Part shown: piece by piece, positions 33,454 through 42,108 of the stretch
Numbering within the stretch: the first letter of the stretch is position 1
Layout: each line of letters starts with the position of its first letter
DNA from: Acidimicrobiia bacterium
GTDB lineage: Bacteria; Actinomycetota; Acidimicrobiia; IMCC26256; DASPTH01
Length of the DNA: 60,219 bases
Reading direction: 5' to 3'
Assembly (NCBI GenBank): GCA_040880805.1
Contig: JBBDHW010000046.1
Span: forward strand, 1-60,219
Notes under the pieces: generated by a model
The model's input: the letters and a program-made list of their open reading frames with translations, nothing else
What the model was told of the DNA's origin: nothing
Database searches by the model: none
Program-made: the position numbers and the translations under genes

Positions 33454-33942
33454 CTACGCGGGTCGCTTCCCCAGGGATCGAGTGCGCAGGTCGGCGGTCT
33501 CGCGGTGTTCGGGCCGCTGTCGATGGAGCTCCGCGGCGTGTTTCCCGTCGGCCGGGTCGAGGCTGTCGACCGCGATGAGGACGAACACGACCGACGCCAG
33601 CCCGCGAGGGCCGAACCAGCCGACGAACGCGACCGTGGCGCGGTCGACCCCGGTGCCCGCGAGCGCAATTGCGACCGGAACCATGCGCACCACGGTCAAC
33701 GCGAGCACCGCGAACACGACGTCCTGCCACACGAGATGCACGAACGCGGGCACGGTCATTGTGGCGCCGAACAGCAGCCAGACGAGCAGCGAGAGGAGCT
33801 CGCCCGCGTCGTCGGTGAAGCCGAGCGTGAGCGGGTCGTCGCCGGGCATGATGCTCCCGAACGCCATGCCGCCGACGAACGCGGCCACGAAGCGGTTCGC
33901 GCCGGCTTCGATTGCCGAAGCGCCGCGCTCAGACCGCGCCTC
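33454..33942 (-). pseudogene. C-terminal remnant of a CPA1 Na+/H+ antiporter
   Basis: The frame reads ANRFVAAFVGGMAFGSIMPG, then LLSLLVWLLFGATMTVPAFV and VDRATVAFVGWFGPRGLASV, the late transmembrane part of NhaP/CPA1 antiporters (GWFGPRGLAS is the conserved motif). The N-terminal two-thirds are missing: upstream the same frame passes directly into arylsulfatase sequence. The last 25 residues after DSLDPADG are Arg/His-rich and may be out of frame. A non-functional deletion product. Confidence 0.7.
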
Positions 33943-34312
33943 TTGCCGTGCCATCGCGACGCGCAAGCGTTCCTCGGGGGTGATGAGGTGGTCGTTGTCG
34001 TCGGTGCCGGCGTCGAGCTGCCCAGTTGATGGTTCCCTTGAACCGGCTGTCCTCGGACGTGTAGTCGTCGCGGACGCAACCGATTGAACTCGAGGCCCTG
34101 CTGCACGGACCACCGAACGCGCTCGCGGCCCCGAACCCCGCGTCGTCGGGCAGCACGATCAACACGTTCGGCGCGCCGGCCGGCGGGCGCAGCGGTTCGA
34201 TCGGCGGGAACGCCGTATCGGGATCCTTCGCGCCGTATGTGGTGAGGCCCATGTGCGCGCGCTGCGGGATCGGCAGCGCGCTGCGCTGCAACTCATCGTG
34301 GTCGGGCGTAAT
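33943..34312 (-). pseudogene. Arylsulfatase remnant with internal deletion
   Basis: The N-terminus of an arylsulfatase is clear: LPIPQRAHMGLTTYGAKDPD, TAFPPIEPLRPPAGAPNVLI and VLPDDAGFGAASAFGGPC (the metal-binding Asp pair). It then jumps to the far C-terminus, RDDYTSEDSRFKGTINW and, one frame over, LDAGTDDNDHLITPEERLRV with AMARQ. So several hundred residues, including the sulfatase Cys/Ser motif, are lost, and a two-base deletion near 34020 breaks the frame. The apparent start codon is ATT (34312-34310) behind GGAGG. It is joined without a gap to the antiporter remnant. Confidence 0.65.
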
Positions 34313-34389
34313 GTTTCCTCCGCCGTCGTGTGCGCCGGTATCCCGGCTCGCAGCGTTGGACCCTACAGCGACGAGGAGAGGGAACTCAG

Positions 34390-35565
34390 ATGATCGAGTC
34401 TGCGCGACGGAGCGGCCACCGCGCCTCGGGGTCGTCCGTTGCCGGGCTCGCACTGTTGGCGCTGGCCGTCGGTGTCTGGGGGTTCGTGGCTCCCTCGGTA
34501 TCCTCGGCCGCCACGACGACGAAGCCGCCGGCGATCAAGCACGTTTTCTTGATCAATCTCGAGAACAAGAGCTTCGACGAGACCTGGGGCGCGAGCTCGC
34601 CGGCTCCGTACCTCAGCCAGACCCTCGTGGCCAAAGGCCAGTTCCTCAGCCAGTACTTCGCGATCGGCCACGTGAGCCTCGACAACTACATCGCGCAGAT
34701 CAGCGGTCAGGGGCCGAACAAGCAGACGCAACTCGACTGCTCGACCTACACCGACTTCGTGAGCACCGGCATGGGCGCTCTCGGTCAGGTGTTGGGCGAC
34801 GGCTGCGTGTACCCGACGTCGGTGAAGACGATCGCCGATCAGCTCACGGCGAAGAAGCTCACGTGGAAGGGCTACATGGAGGACATGGGAAACTCGCCGA
34901 CCGAGCCGAAGACGTGCCGCCACCCCGAGATCGGTGCCAAGGACACCACGCTGGTTGCCAAGGCCGATGACGGGTACGCGACCCGGCACAACCCGTTCGT
35001 GTACTTCCATTCGATCATCGACTCCCCGATCTGCAACACGAACGTCGTCCCGCTCGACCGGTTCGAAGCCGATCTCGCGTCGGTGAAGACAACCCCGAAT
35101 TTCTCGATGATCACGCCGAACCTGTGCAACGACGGCCACGACGCGACCTGCCCCGGCGGCATTCTTGGCGGGCTCGTCGCGTCGAATGCCTGGCTGGAGC
35201 AGTGGGTGCCGAAGATCCTCGCGTCGCCGGCGTTCAAGAAAGACGGTCTTCTCATCGTGACGTTCGACGAAGCCGAGTTCATAGGCGCGAGCGCCGACGC
35301 GACGTCGTGCTGCAACGCACCGAAGCCCCCGAACGTCGAGAACGCCAGCGCGATCCCGCCGGGTCCCGGTGGCGGACGGGTAGGTGCGGTACTGGTGTCG
35401 CCGTTCATCAAGCCGGGATCCACCAACGACACGCCCTACAACCATTACGGGTTGCTGTGCAGCATGGAAGACGTGTTCGGCCTGAAGCACCTCGGTTACG
35501 CGGGTCAACCAGGCCTCACCTGCTTCGGCGCCGACGTCTACAAGAAGGCGTCGACCAAGAAGTAG
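34390..35565 (+). CDS. Exported phosphoesterase family protein
   Basis: 391 residues. Signal peptide with hydrophobic core ALLALAVGVWGFVAPSVSSA. The mature part begins IKHVFLINLENKSFDETWG, the metal-binding start of the phosphoesterase family (phospholipase C/AcpA-type); HVSLDNYIAQISGQGP and LLIVTFDEAEFIGA with VLVSPFIKPGS and NHYGLLCSMEDVFGL complete the metal site and His region. It probably cleaves a phosphomonoester or phospholipid outside the cell. ATG 34390 is preceded by GAGAGGGAA. Followed by a tRNA cluster on the other strand. Confidence 0.88.
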   Translation: MIESARRSGHRASGSSVAGLALLALAVGVWGFVAPSVSSAATTTKPPAIKHVFLINLENKSFDETWGASSPAPYLSQTLVAKGQFLSQYFAIGHVSLDNYIAQISGQGPNKQTQLDCSTYTDFVSTGMGALGQVLGDGCVYPTSVKTIADQLTAKKLTWKGYMEDMGNSPTEPKTCRHPEIGAKDTTLVAKADDGYATRHNPFVYFHSIIDSPICNTNVVPLDRFEADLASVKTTPNFSMITPNLCNDGHDATCPGGILGGLVASNAWLEQWVPKILASPAFKKDGLLIVTFDEAEFIGASADATSCCNAPKPPNVENASAIPPGPGGGRVGAVLVSPFIKPGSTNDTPYNHYGLLCSMEDVFGLKHLGYAGQPGLTCFGADVYKKASTKK

Positions 35566-35584
35566 CGAGCCGATGCTGGAAGTG

Positions 35585-35657
35585 TGGCCGGGACCGGCGT
35601 CGATCCGGTGACCCCGCGCTTTTCAGGCGCGTGCTCTGCCGACTGAGCTACCCGGCC
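35585..35657 (-). tRNA. tRNA-Phe(GAA)
   Basis: Acceptor GGCCGGG pairs with CCCGGCC; anticodon stem CGCGC/GCGCG encloses CTGAAAA (anticodon GAA); T loop ATCGACG. CCA is not encoded. Starts 24 bp from tRNA-Asp on the same strand. Confidence 0.95.
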
Positions 35658-35680
35658 GTGTGAGAGCCGAAGCTCCCTCG

Positions 35681-35755
35681 CGGTCCTGACGGGATTTGAA
35701 CCCGCGACCTCCGCCTTGACAGGGCGGCGTGCACTCCAAACTGCACTACAGGACC
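35681..35755 (-). tRNA. tRNA-Asp(GTC)
   Basis: Acceptor GGTCCTG/CAGGACC with discriminator G, anticodon stem CCGCC/GGCGG with loop CTGTCAA (anticodon GTC) and T arm GCGGG-TTCAAAT-CCCGT. Middle gene of a Glu-Asp-Phe cluster read from the minus strand. Confidence 0.95.
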
Positions 35756-35779
35756 AGATCACGATCACGTTCGATCGCG

Positions 35780-35852
35780 TGCCCCCAGGGGAGTTCGAAT
35801 CCCCGTTACCGCCTTGAAAGGGCGGCGTCCTAGGCCACTAGACGATGGGGGC
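35780..35852 (-). tRNA. tRNA-Glu(TTC)
   Basis: Acceptor GCCCCCA/TGGGGGC, anticodon stem CCGCC/GGCGG with loop CTTTCAA (anticodon TTC), T arm GGGGA-TTCGAAC-TCCCC, discriminator A, no encoded CCA. Its 5' end overlaps the nominal end of the HYR-protein frame. Confidence 0.95.
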
Positions 35853-37910
35853 TCGGCTTCCCCTGAGGCAGGGCATCGTAGCAGTGCCGTCAGCCCACAT
35901 CTGATGGGATCTGCGCCTCGCAGTGGCGGTGCCGGGCGCACCGACGTCGGTCGGCGTGGGGCTCCGGGGGGGCGGCGGGGCTCTGGGGCGGTGGGGGCGG
36001 CGCGGCGGGGGGGCGCCGCCGGCCACCAGGATGAGACCGAGCGCGAGGGCCAGCATGCCGGCGATCTGGAGCATCGAGCCCGAGCCGGTGAACGCGAGCG
36101 ACGACGCCGCCGGCCTCGCAGCCGTCGCAGCGAGGACGCTGGGTGGGGCGGCTGCCGGGGGCGTGTAGTTGACGATGACCTTGAACGTGGCGCTGGCGGT
36201 GTTGTTCGCCGCGTCGGTCGCCGTGCACAACACGTCGGTCGTCCCCACCTTGAACAACGAACCCGACGCAGGTCCGCAGTCGACGACCATCGCCTGGGAG
36301 TCGACGGACTCCGCGGCCGCGACCGCCGCCGGGGCGGACCCGCCATCGGTGGCCGTCGGCGGCGTGTAGTCGACGTTCGCGCCGTTCGCGTCGTTCGCGA
36401 TGGCGATGATGTCGGCGGGCACGTTCTCGAGCGTCGGCGGGGTCGTGTCCTGCGCGACGACGACGTTGAACGTCGCGGTCGACTCGTTGGCGAAGTCGTC
36501 GGTGGCCGTGCACGTCACGACGGTCGTGCCCAGAGAGAAGGTCGAGCCCGAGACGGGTGCACACGCGACGGTCGGGGTCGCGTCGACGACGTCGGTCGCG
36601 GTGGGCGACGGGTAGGTGACGATCGCACCGTCGGGACCGGTTGCCTCCTTGGTAATGTCGGCGGGCACGTTCTGGAGCGTCGGTGGCGTCGTGTCCTGGA
36701 CCTTGACCGGGAACTCCTTCGCGGAGGCGTTGTTCGAGTCGTCGGTCGCGTCGCACGTGACGGTGATGTCGGTACCGACCGGGAGCAGACCGGGCGTGAC
36801 CACCAGGGCGCTCGCCTTGTCCTTGCAGACCAGGGTGGGGGTCGAGTCGACGAGGTCGGCGGCGCTCCAATTCACGGTCGCGCCGGTCGGGCCGGTGGCC
36901 TCGACCGGGACCGGGGGTGGAGTGATCACCGGCGGGGTCGTGTCGACCACGGTCACGTCGATGTTCAGCGGTACCGACTCGTTCCCGCTCGCGTCCTTAC
37001 CCGTGCAACTCGCGGAGGTCGGGCCGCCGAGCGGGAAGAACGAAGGGGTGCAGGAGACCGTCGGGTTGGGATCGACGACGTCGGTGACGGTCGCGCCGAG
37101 GGCCGCTGCGGTGGCGTTGGCGCCGCCGGTCGTGTTGCCCTCGACCTGCTTGTTGCTCGGGAGGGTCAGGGTCGGTGCTGTCGTGTCGACGACCTTCATG
37201 GTGAACGAGGCGCTCGTCTCGAGGCCGCCGGAGTCGGTGACCGAGCAGGTCACCAACGTGTCACCCAGTGGGTAGGAGGCGCCGAGCGGGTCCTTGTTGC
37301 AGGTCGGCGACGGGAGGACCGGGTCCTTCAGCTTGTCGTCTTCCTTGTCCTTCGCCGTGATGGTGTAGATGACGCCCGACACGCCGGTCGGGCCGGTGGC
37401 CTCGATCGTCTGGATGCCGTCGTGTCCGTCGGGCGGGTACGCCACCTTCAAGTCGTCGTAGCTGAGCGTGGGGGCGGTGTTCGGGGGCACGGTGATGGTG
37501 ACGGTGACGCTCTTGGTGCCCGACGACGCGACGATGTCGTAGTCGTTCGGGGTCTTCGACTTCACGTTGAAGGCCTTGCCGAACTTCTTGCAGTCGGTGA
37601 AGGTGATGTCGGGCGGGTTGACCGCGCTCACTCCCGCGGGAAGGGTCGCGTTCCAACTCACCGTGAGTGCGGCGGGGATCGCGAGGTGCACGATGCTGGG
37701 GCTGGCAACCGTTGTTTCACACGTGCCGACTTTTTTGATCTCGACGTCGAAGTCTTTGGGCCCGCCCCACTCGACGGGCCCGCCGCCGGCCTTGAGGTCG
37801 AGCGTGTCGTCGCCGATGACGGCCGTCGCGGGTCCGGTGGCCACGGCCGCGGACAGCCCGACGAGCAACCCCAAAAGGCCGACCACCGCGGGCCGACCGA
37901 CGCGTCCCAA
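35838..37910 (-). CDS. HYR-repeat surface protein with LAxTG sorting signal
   Basis: Up to 690 residues. Signal peptide (VVGLLGLLVGLSAAVATGPA), then at least four HYR-type immunoglobulin-like repeats, each opening with DTTPPTL or DTTAPTL and carrying a Cys pair and TVTCxATD-type strands. The C-terminus has LAFTG, a membrane helix (IAGMLALALGLILVAGG) and basic residues, the layout of a LAxTG signal for class E sortases. The frame then runs on about 45 residues through G-rich DNA (35960-36015) and 15 bp into tRNA-Glu; a frameshift there is likely, so the true end is probably near 35990. Likely adhesion or a structural wall role. Confidence 0.8.
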   Translation of the reverse strand: MGRVGRPAVVGLLGLLVGLSAAVATGPATAVIGDDTLDLKAGGGPVEWGGPKDFDVEIKKVGTCETTVASPSIVHLAIPAALTVSWNATLPAGVSAVNPPDITFTDCKKFGKAFNVKSKTPNDYDIVASSGTKSVTVTITVPPNTAPTLSYDDLKVAYPPDGHDGIQTIEATGPTGVSGVIYTITAKDKEDDKLKDPVLPSPTCNKDPLGASYPLGDTLVTCSVTDSGGLETSASFTMKVVDTTAPTLTLPSNKQVEGNTTGGANATAAALGATVTDVVDPNPTVSCTPSFFPLGGPTSASCTGKDASGNESVPLNIDVTVVDTTPPVITPPPVPVEATGPTGATVNWSAADLVDSTPTLVCKDKASALVVTPGLLPVGTDITVTCDATDDSNNASAKEFPVKVQDTTPPTLQNVPADITKEATGPDGAIVTYPSPTATDVVDATPTVACAPVSGSTFSLGTTVVTCTATDDFANESTATFNVVVAQDTTPPTLENVPADIIAIANDANGANVDYTPPTATDGGSAPAAVAAAESVDSQAMVVDCGPASGSLFKVGTTDVLCTATDAANNTASATFKVIVNYTPPAAAPPSVLAATAARPAASSLAFTGSGSMLQIAGMLALALGLILVAGGAPPPRRPHRPRAPPPPRSPTPTDVGAPGTATARRRSHQMWADGTATMPCLRGSRAPIV

Positions 37911-38534
37911 GCTTCATGATCCGTCCGACCTCCGCGTAGCCTCCGACCGCTCGGCGCTACCGTAATACAGCGGCCCGGGACGTTGCACGATCCGTGGCCC
38001 CGGCGGCCCCGGCTACTCCGGAGTCTGGGAGAAGTCGCCGCGCGATCGCTCCGTCGCTCTCGCTCGTCCATACCGCGCGAGCCGCCCGAGACCCTTATGG
38101 CCGAACGGCGCCGGGGTGCTGTCGGCCTCGCGATCACGCTGCGGTTGGACCCCGAGGACGGCCGTGGTGTCGTCGGTCTGCACGAGCGGGTCCCCGAATA
38201 CGCCCTCGATCCGGAGCAGGCGCCCGGCGACAACAACAGCGCGTTTCGGGAGGTCGATTCGCTGCCGTTGGTCTTTACGCCTCGCGAACTCGGCGGGCCA
38301 GGACGGTCTCGAGAAACTGGCGTCGCGAAGTTGACGACGTACGCGCGGCGCGGCCGGTCGACCGACCGGTTCGCCGGTGTGTAGTGCGCCGTGCCGTACG
38401 AGTGCATCGTGGCTCCGCCCGCGCGTAACGGGGCGGCAACTACCTGCGAGACGTCGACGTGCGCTGCTGGATAACATCACCTGCCGGGTGATACCGCCGA
38501 GCATCCCTTCCGCACCGAGCGGCACTCACCGACG
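37911..38534. other. Gap with one weak ORF
   Basis: Apart from the weak gene at 38097-38384 I see nothing certain here. Reading frames on the minus strand (for example 38013-38525) give Arg-rich shadows. The promoter of the HYR protein must lie in its left part. Confidence 0.3.
38097..38384 (+). CDS. Hypothetical protein, weak call
   Basis: 95 residues from ATG 38097. The frame has natural high-GC third positions and a protein-like middle (LRLDPEDGRGVVGLHERVPE, APGDNNSAFREVDSLPLVFT), but no known family, no clear ribosome site and an Arg-rich end. It may be a fragment. Confidence 0.35.
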   Translation: MAERRRGAVGLAITLRLDPEDGRGVVGLHERVPEYALDPEQAPGDNNSAFREVDSLPLVFTPRELGGPGRSRETGVAKLTTYARRGRSTDRFAGV

Positions 38535-39809
38535 CTACGTCACGAGCCACGCGATCGGCAGGGAAACGCTCACGACGATCGCCACACAGCAGAAGGCGAG
38601 CGAGAGCTTGCCCGACCGTCGAGTGCCCATCGAGTCTGAGCGCGCCAGGATCACCATCAGCACGATGAGGGGTGGCGCGGCGATCCCGTTGAGGATCGCC
38701 GCGTAGTACAGACCCCGGATCGGGTCGATGCCGGCAAGGTCGAGCAACAGTCCGACGAGCATCGAGAAGACGATCACGCCATAGAAGCCGTGGGCCTCGC
38801 GAAAGCGCTTCGAGAGCCCTTCGTTCCAGTGCAGCGCCTCGGCGATCGCGTACGCAGTGGATCCCGCGAGCACCGGAACCGCGAGCAGCCCGAGCCCGAC
38901 GACACCGAGCGCGAACACGAGCCCGGCGAGGTCTCCCGCGAACGGCTTCAGCGCTTGCGCGGCTTGATCGGCCGTCGCGATGTTGGTGATACCGCCCGTG
39001 TGCAGCGCGGCAGCGGCCGACACCATGATCGCGAACGCGACCACGCATGCCGAGGTCATCCCGCCGATCACATCCCATCGCATGACCTGGATGTTGTCGT
39101 CGGATGGGGCGAGCAGTTCGCTGCCGGGCCGGTCGTGCTCCTCTTCCACTTCTTCGCTGGCTTGCCAGAAGAAGAGATATGGCGACACCGTCGTTCCGAA
39201 GACCGCGAGCAACGCCGCCAGCTCGCTCCGACTTCCGGAGAGATGCGGCACCAGGGCGTGATCGGCCACCGCGCTCCAGTCGACGTCGATGCTGGCGAGG
39301 ACGAACAAATATGCCAACAGCGAGAGCGCCATCCAGCGCAGCACTCTGGAGTACCGGTGGTACGAGACGAAGATCTCGAGCCCGAGCATGACCGCGGTCA
39401 TGACAATGGCAAGCAGCGCGGCCGGAACGGGGACGACGAGCTTCGCCGACGCACCCATGGCGGCGATGTCGGCGCCGACGTTGAAGATGTTGGCCACCGT
39501 GACCAGGGTCACCGCCGCGTAGAGAACCGGGCGCGAGAACCGCTTTCGAATCAACGACGCGAGACCCTCGCCCTGGACCAGCCCGAGCCGCGCGGCCATC
39601 TCCTGCACCGCAGCTGCGAGGGGGGCGACATACAGCGCCGACCACACGAGGCTGAGTCCGAACGCGGCGCCGACCTGCGAGTAGGTCCCGATTCCCGATG
39701 GGTCGTCGTCGGCCGCCCCCGTGACGAAGCCAGGCCCGAGACGCTTGAAGTAGCCGTGCCCGCGCACGCGTCTCCGGTTTGCGTGATGCGCGGACTCGAC
39801 CGGAGGCAC
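38535..39809 (-). CDS. NRAMP-family divalent metal transporter
   Basis: 424 residues, about eleven membrane helices. The first helix carries GAADDDPSGIGTYSQVGAAF, the position of the metal-binding DPGN of classical NRAMP; the DxDPSG variant marks the NRAMP-related branch, some of which move Mg2+ or have altered metal choice. The TM6 region (HTGGITNIATADQAAQAL) lacks the classical MPH methionine. It starts the stress island and reads away from it; no DosR-like box was found before it. Confidence 0.88.
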   Translation of the reverse strand: MPPVESAHHANRRRVRGHGYFKRLGPGFVTGAADDDPSGIGTYSQVGAAFGLSLVWSALYVAPLAAAVQEMAARLGLVQGEGLASLIRKRFSRPVLYAAVTLVTVANIFNVGADIAAMGASAKLVVPVPAALLAIVMTAVMLGLEIFVSYHRYSRVLRWMALSLLAYLFVLASIDVDWSAVADHALVPHLSGSRSELAALLAVFGTTVSPYLFFWQASEEVEEEHDRPGSELLAPSDDNIQVMRWDVIGGMTSACVVAFAIMVSAAAALHTGGITNIATADQAAQALKPFAGDLAGLVFALGVVGLGLLAVPVLAGSTAYAIAEALHWNEGLSKRFREAHGFYGVIVFSMLVGLLLDLAGIDPIRGLYYAAILNGIAAPPLIVLMVILARSDSMGTRRSGKLSLAFCCVAIVVSVSLPIAWLVT

Positions 39810-39989
39810 GCCCGAGTGTGGCGCACGGCGACCCCTGCGCCCGAGATCAGGGGAAGTGACCTGCCGCGCCGGTGATCGCCGCCACGGACGGTCTTGTCGA
39901 CGGAGGACGGGTCGTGGGCGTCTTGCGGCTCGAGGACGTGCAGCACCTGGTGTCCGAGAGGCCCGGCTAGCGGTAGTGGTCGACCCCCA

Positions 39990-40802
39990 TCAGGAGGACG
40001 GTGCCAGCTCGCGGGGTCTGGTGATCAGCACGGGACACGGGGCCGCGTGGATCACCGCACCGGCAACGCCGCCCAGAGTGAGACGCGCCCGGCCGGTGTG
40101 ACCGTGGGTGCTCAGCGCGACGAGCGACGCCGCGACGTCGTCGGCGAGCTCGAGGATGCCGCCCGCGGGATGTCGATCGCGGAGCACGCGCAAGCCGTCG
40201 TCGGCGAGCTCGGTCTGGAAGAACTCGACCGCGTGCTCGAGCTCGGCGGCGGGCGCGGACGAGGTCTCGACGTCGCGCGGATGGACGACGTGCACGATCA
40301 CGACCTCCCGGTTGAGTGTCCGTGCCCATTCCCTCGCGGTGGGGAGGATCGCGTTGGACGCGCGCGATCCGTCGTGGCAGACGACGATCGGTCCGTCGAC
40401 ACGCCATTCGGTATCGGAGTTGGGCCCGACGAGCGCGGTGGGCACCCCGAGCTCACGCACGGCGCGCTGGGCGACGCTTCCGAGCACCGCCGTACCGAGC
40501 GCGCCGCGTCCATGTGTTGCCATGCAGAGCACGGGCTCGTCGGCACGGTCTACGCACCCGGCGATCGCGGTCAGTGCGTCGTGTTCGCGGAGGAGCTCGG
40601 TTCGGACCCGGTCGTAGCCGGTGGCGGCAGCGGCGTCGGACAACCAGACGGGCAGTTCCGAGGGATCGAGTTCGTCCAAGGTCATCGGGGTCGTCACGAG
40701 GAGGAGCTCGGCGTCGAGCGCGTCGGCGAGCGAGACCGCGACGGGAAGGGCGCGGAGCGCGAAGTCCGAACCGTCGAGCGGCACGATGACGGTCTTGGGC
40801 AT
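39990..40802 (-). CDS. Universal stress protein, tandem UspA
   Basis: 270 residues with two Usp domains. Domain 1 starts MPKTVIVPLDGSDFALRALP and ends ATHGRGALGTAVLGSVAQRA (G-x2-G-x9-GS ATP loop); domain 2 ends STHGHTGRARLTLGGVAGAV. ATP-binding Usp proteins of this class are induced by hypoxia and stress in mycobacteria. ATG 40802 is chosen as the first residue of the fold; the frame upstream is a shadow. A DosR-like box lies 47 bp upstream. Similar in layout to the protein at 51639-52433. Confidence 0.93.
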   Translation of the reverse strand: MPKTVIVPLDGSDFALRALPVAVSLADALDAELLLVTTPMTLDELDPSELPVWLSDAAAATGYDRVRTELLREHDALTAIAGCVDRADEPVLCMATHGRGALGTAVLGSVAQRAVRELGVPTALVGPNSDTEWRVDGPIVVCHDGSRASNAILPTAREWARTLNREVVIVHVVHPRDVETSSAPAAELEHAVEFFQTELADDGLRVLRDRHPAGGILELADDVAASLVALSTHGHTGRARLTLGGVAGAVIHAAPCPVLITRPRELAPSS

Positions 40803-40849
40803 GACGGGATCCTTCACCGGCTCGAGATCATGAACGAGCACCCATCGTT

Positions 40850-40864
40850 GGGACCATCGACCCT
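40850..40864 (-). promoter_or_regulatory. DosR-like box 1
   Basis: GGGACCATCGACCCT, 13 of 15 positions as in GGGACCTTCGGCCCT on the plus strand. It stands 47 bp before the Usp gene at 39990-40802 and 34 bp before the divergent ABC pseudogene. Confidence 0.6.
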
Positions 40865-40898
40865 GGTCGGGGCTGGGCAATTCCGGGACGCTGGCGGC

Positions 40899-41664
40899 AT
40901 GCGGACAAAGCCGGCGCTCCGAGACGTCGGATCGCCGAACGTTACCGCGACGCATCTTGTCGAGGCCGTGGGTGTGGTGAGGACCTACCGCGGGTCGGGT
41001 CGAGGTGCGTGCCCTGAATGGTGTGGACCTGGTCGTCGACGCCGGCGAGATGGTGTCGATCATGGGGCCGAGCGGGTGCGGCAAGACCACGCTGTTGAAC
41101 TGCCTCTCGGGGCTCGACGACATCGACGGTGGGGACGTGCTGGTCGAAGGGGTGTCCCTCGCCAGCATGTCGGACCGCGAGCGCACCGACTACCGCGCGC
41201 GCCACATGGGATTCGTCTTCCAGTTCTACAACCTCATGCCGGTGCTCAACGCCGTCGAGAACGGGGAACTGCCGCTGTTGGTGGCGCGGCGGCCCGCGCG
41301 CGAGGCCCGCAGGCGCGCGATCGAAGCGCTCGAGCTGGTCGGTCTCGCCGGACGAGCCGAGCACGTGCCCGACGAGTTGTCAGGCGGTGAGCGCCAGCGC
41401 GTCACCATCGCGCGGTCGTTGGTGAACGACCCGACGATCGTCTGGGCCGACGAGCCCACCGGCGACCTCGACAGCGAGAGCGCGGACGAGATCACGGCGC
41501 TGATGCGTCAGCTCAACATCGAGCGTGGGATCCGGTTCGACGTACCGTGGTTCACGCTCGTGGTGATCTTCGTCGCTGTGTACGCGGTCGCCGTTGCAAC
41601 GTCGCTGTTACCCGCGCGGCGCGCGTCGCGCATCCAGCCGGCGACCGCGCTCCGGTACCAGTAG
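40899..41664 (+). pseudogene. Chimeric ABC ATPase-permease remnant (MacB/LolD-type)
   Basis: The sequence opens in one frame ([14 protein letters not shown]) and continues, after a one-base shift near 40995, as [59 protein letters not shown] and [20 protein letters not shown]. So Walker A, signature and Walker B are there. Right after ALMRQLN the H-loop is missing and the frame goes straight into [20 protein letters not shown] then [20 protein letters not shown], the last helix and tail of an FtsX/MacB-type permease. An in-frame deletion of roughly the whole permease gene has fused the two. Not expected to function. Confidence 0.8.
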
Positions 41665-41668
41665 TGAA

Positions 41669-41956
41669 CTAGTCGACGACGTCTGGGCGTGTACCGCCGA
41701 ACAGGGGTGGCCTCGCCACCTCGCCGATCGCGTGGCGGAGCAGGATGCACGCGTGGTCACGGTCCGCGCCGGGTGCGTACGTACGGCGGAGATCGGCCAG
41801 CGCGACCTCGAGCGGAAGCGAGCGGCCCTTCGCGAGCCGCACGAGGTGCTGCCCTCCCTCCGAGAGCGACACCAAGGGGTCACGGCCGAGCTCGAGGGCA
41901 CGTCGCCCCAGTGAGGATCCCACGGTCAGCGCATCGGGGATTACGGCTGCACTCAT
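41669..41956 (-). CDS. Small hypothetical protein with DosR-like box
   Basis: 95 residues from ATG 41956, preceded by a strong AGGAGG six bases upstream. Sequence: LGRRALELGRDPLVSLSEGG, then RLAKGRSLPLEVALADLRRT and RDHACILLRHAIGEVARPPL. Soluble, helical, no recognised family and no membrane segment. A perfect 15-bp DosR-like box lies 74 bp upstream, so it probably belongs to the same stress regulon as its neighbours. Its stop is 4 bp from the end of the ABC pseudogene. Confidence 0.75.
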   Translation of the reverse strand: MSAAVIPDALTVGSSLGRRALELGRDPLVSLSEGGQHLVRLAKGRSLPLEVALADLRRTYAPGADRDHACILLRHAIGEVARPPLFGGTRPDVVD

Positions 41957-42030
41957 CGGAGGCCTCCTATTTCGCACCACGGCACGGTCGTCGGTTGCCC
42001 CAGGATGCGCTCTGGGACAGCCGGCGCCGT

Positions 42031-42045
42031 AGGGCCGAAGGTCCC
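42031..42045 (-). promoter_or_regulatory. DosR-like box 2
   Basis: On the minus strand GGGACCTTCGGCCCT, identical to the consensus seen in the island. It lies 74 bp upstream of the hypothetical gene at 41669-41956 and downstream of the histone-deacetylase-like gene. Confidence 0.7.
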
Positions 42046-42108
42046 GACGCGCGGTTCCGGTCGAAAGCGCGCCCGGGCGATTTGTGTGCTCGTGCTCCCG
42101 AGCAGCAG

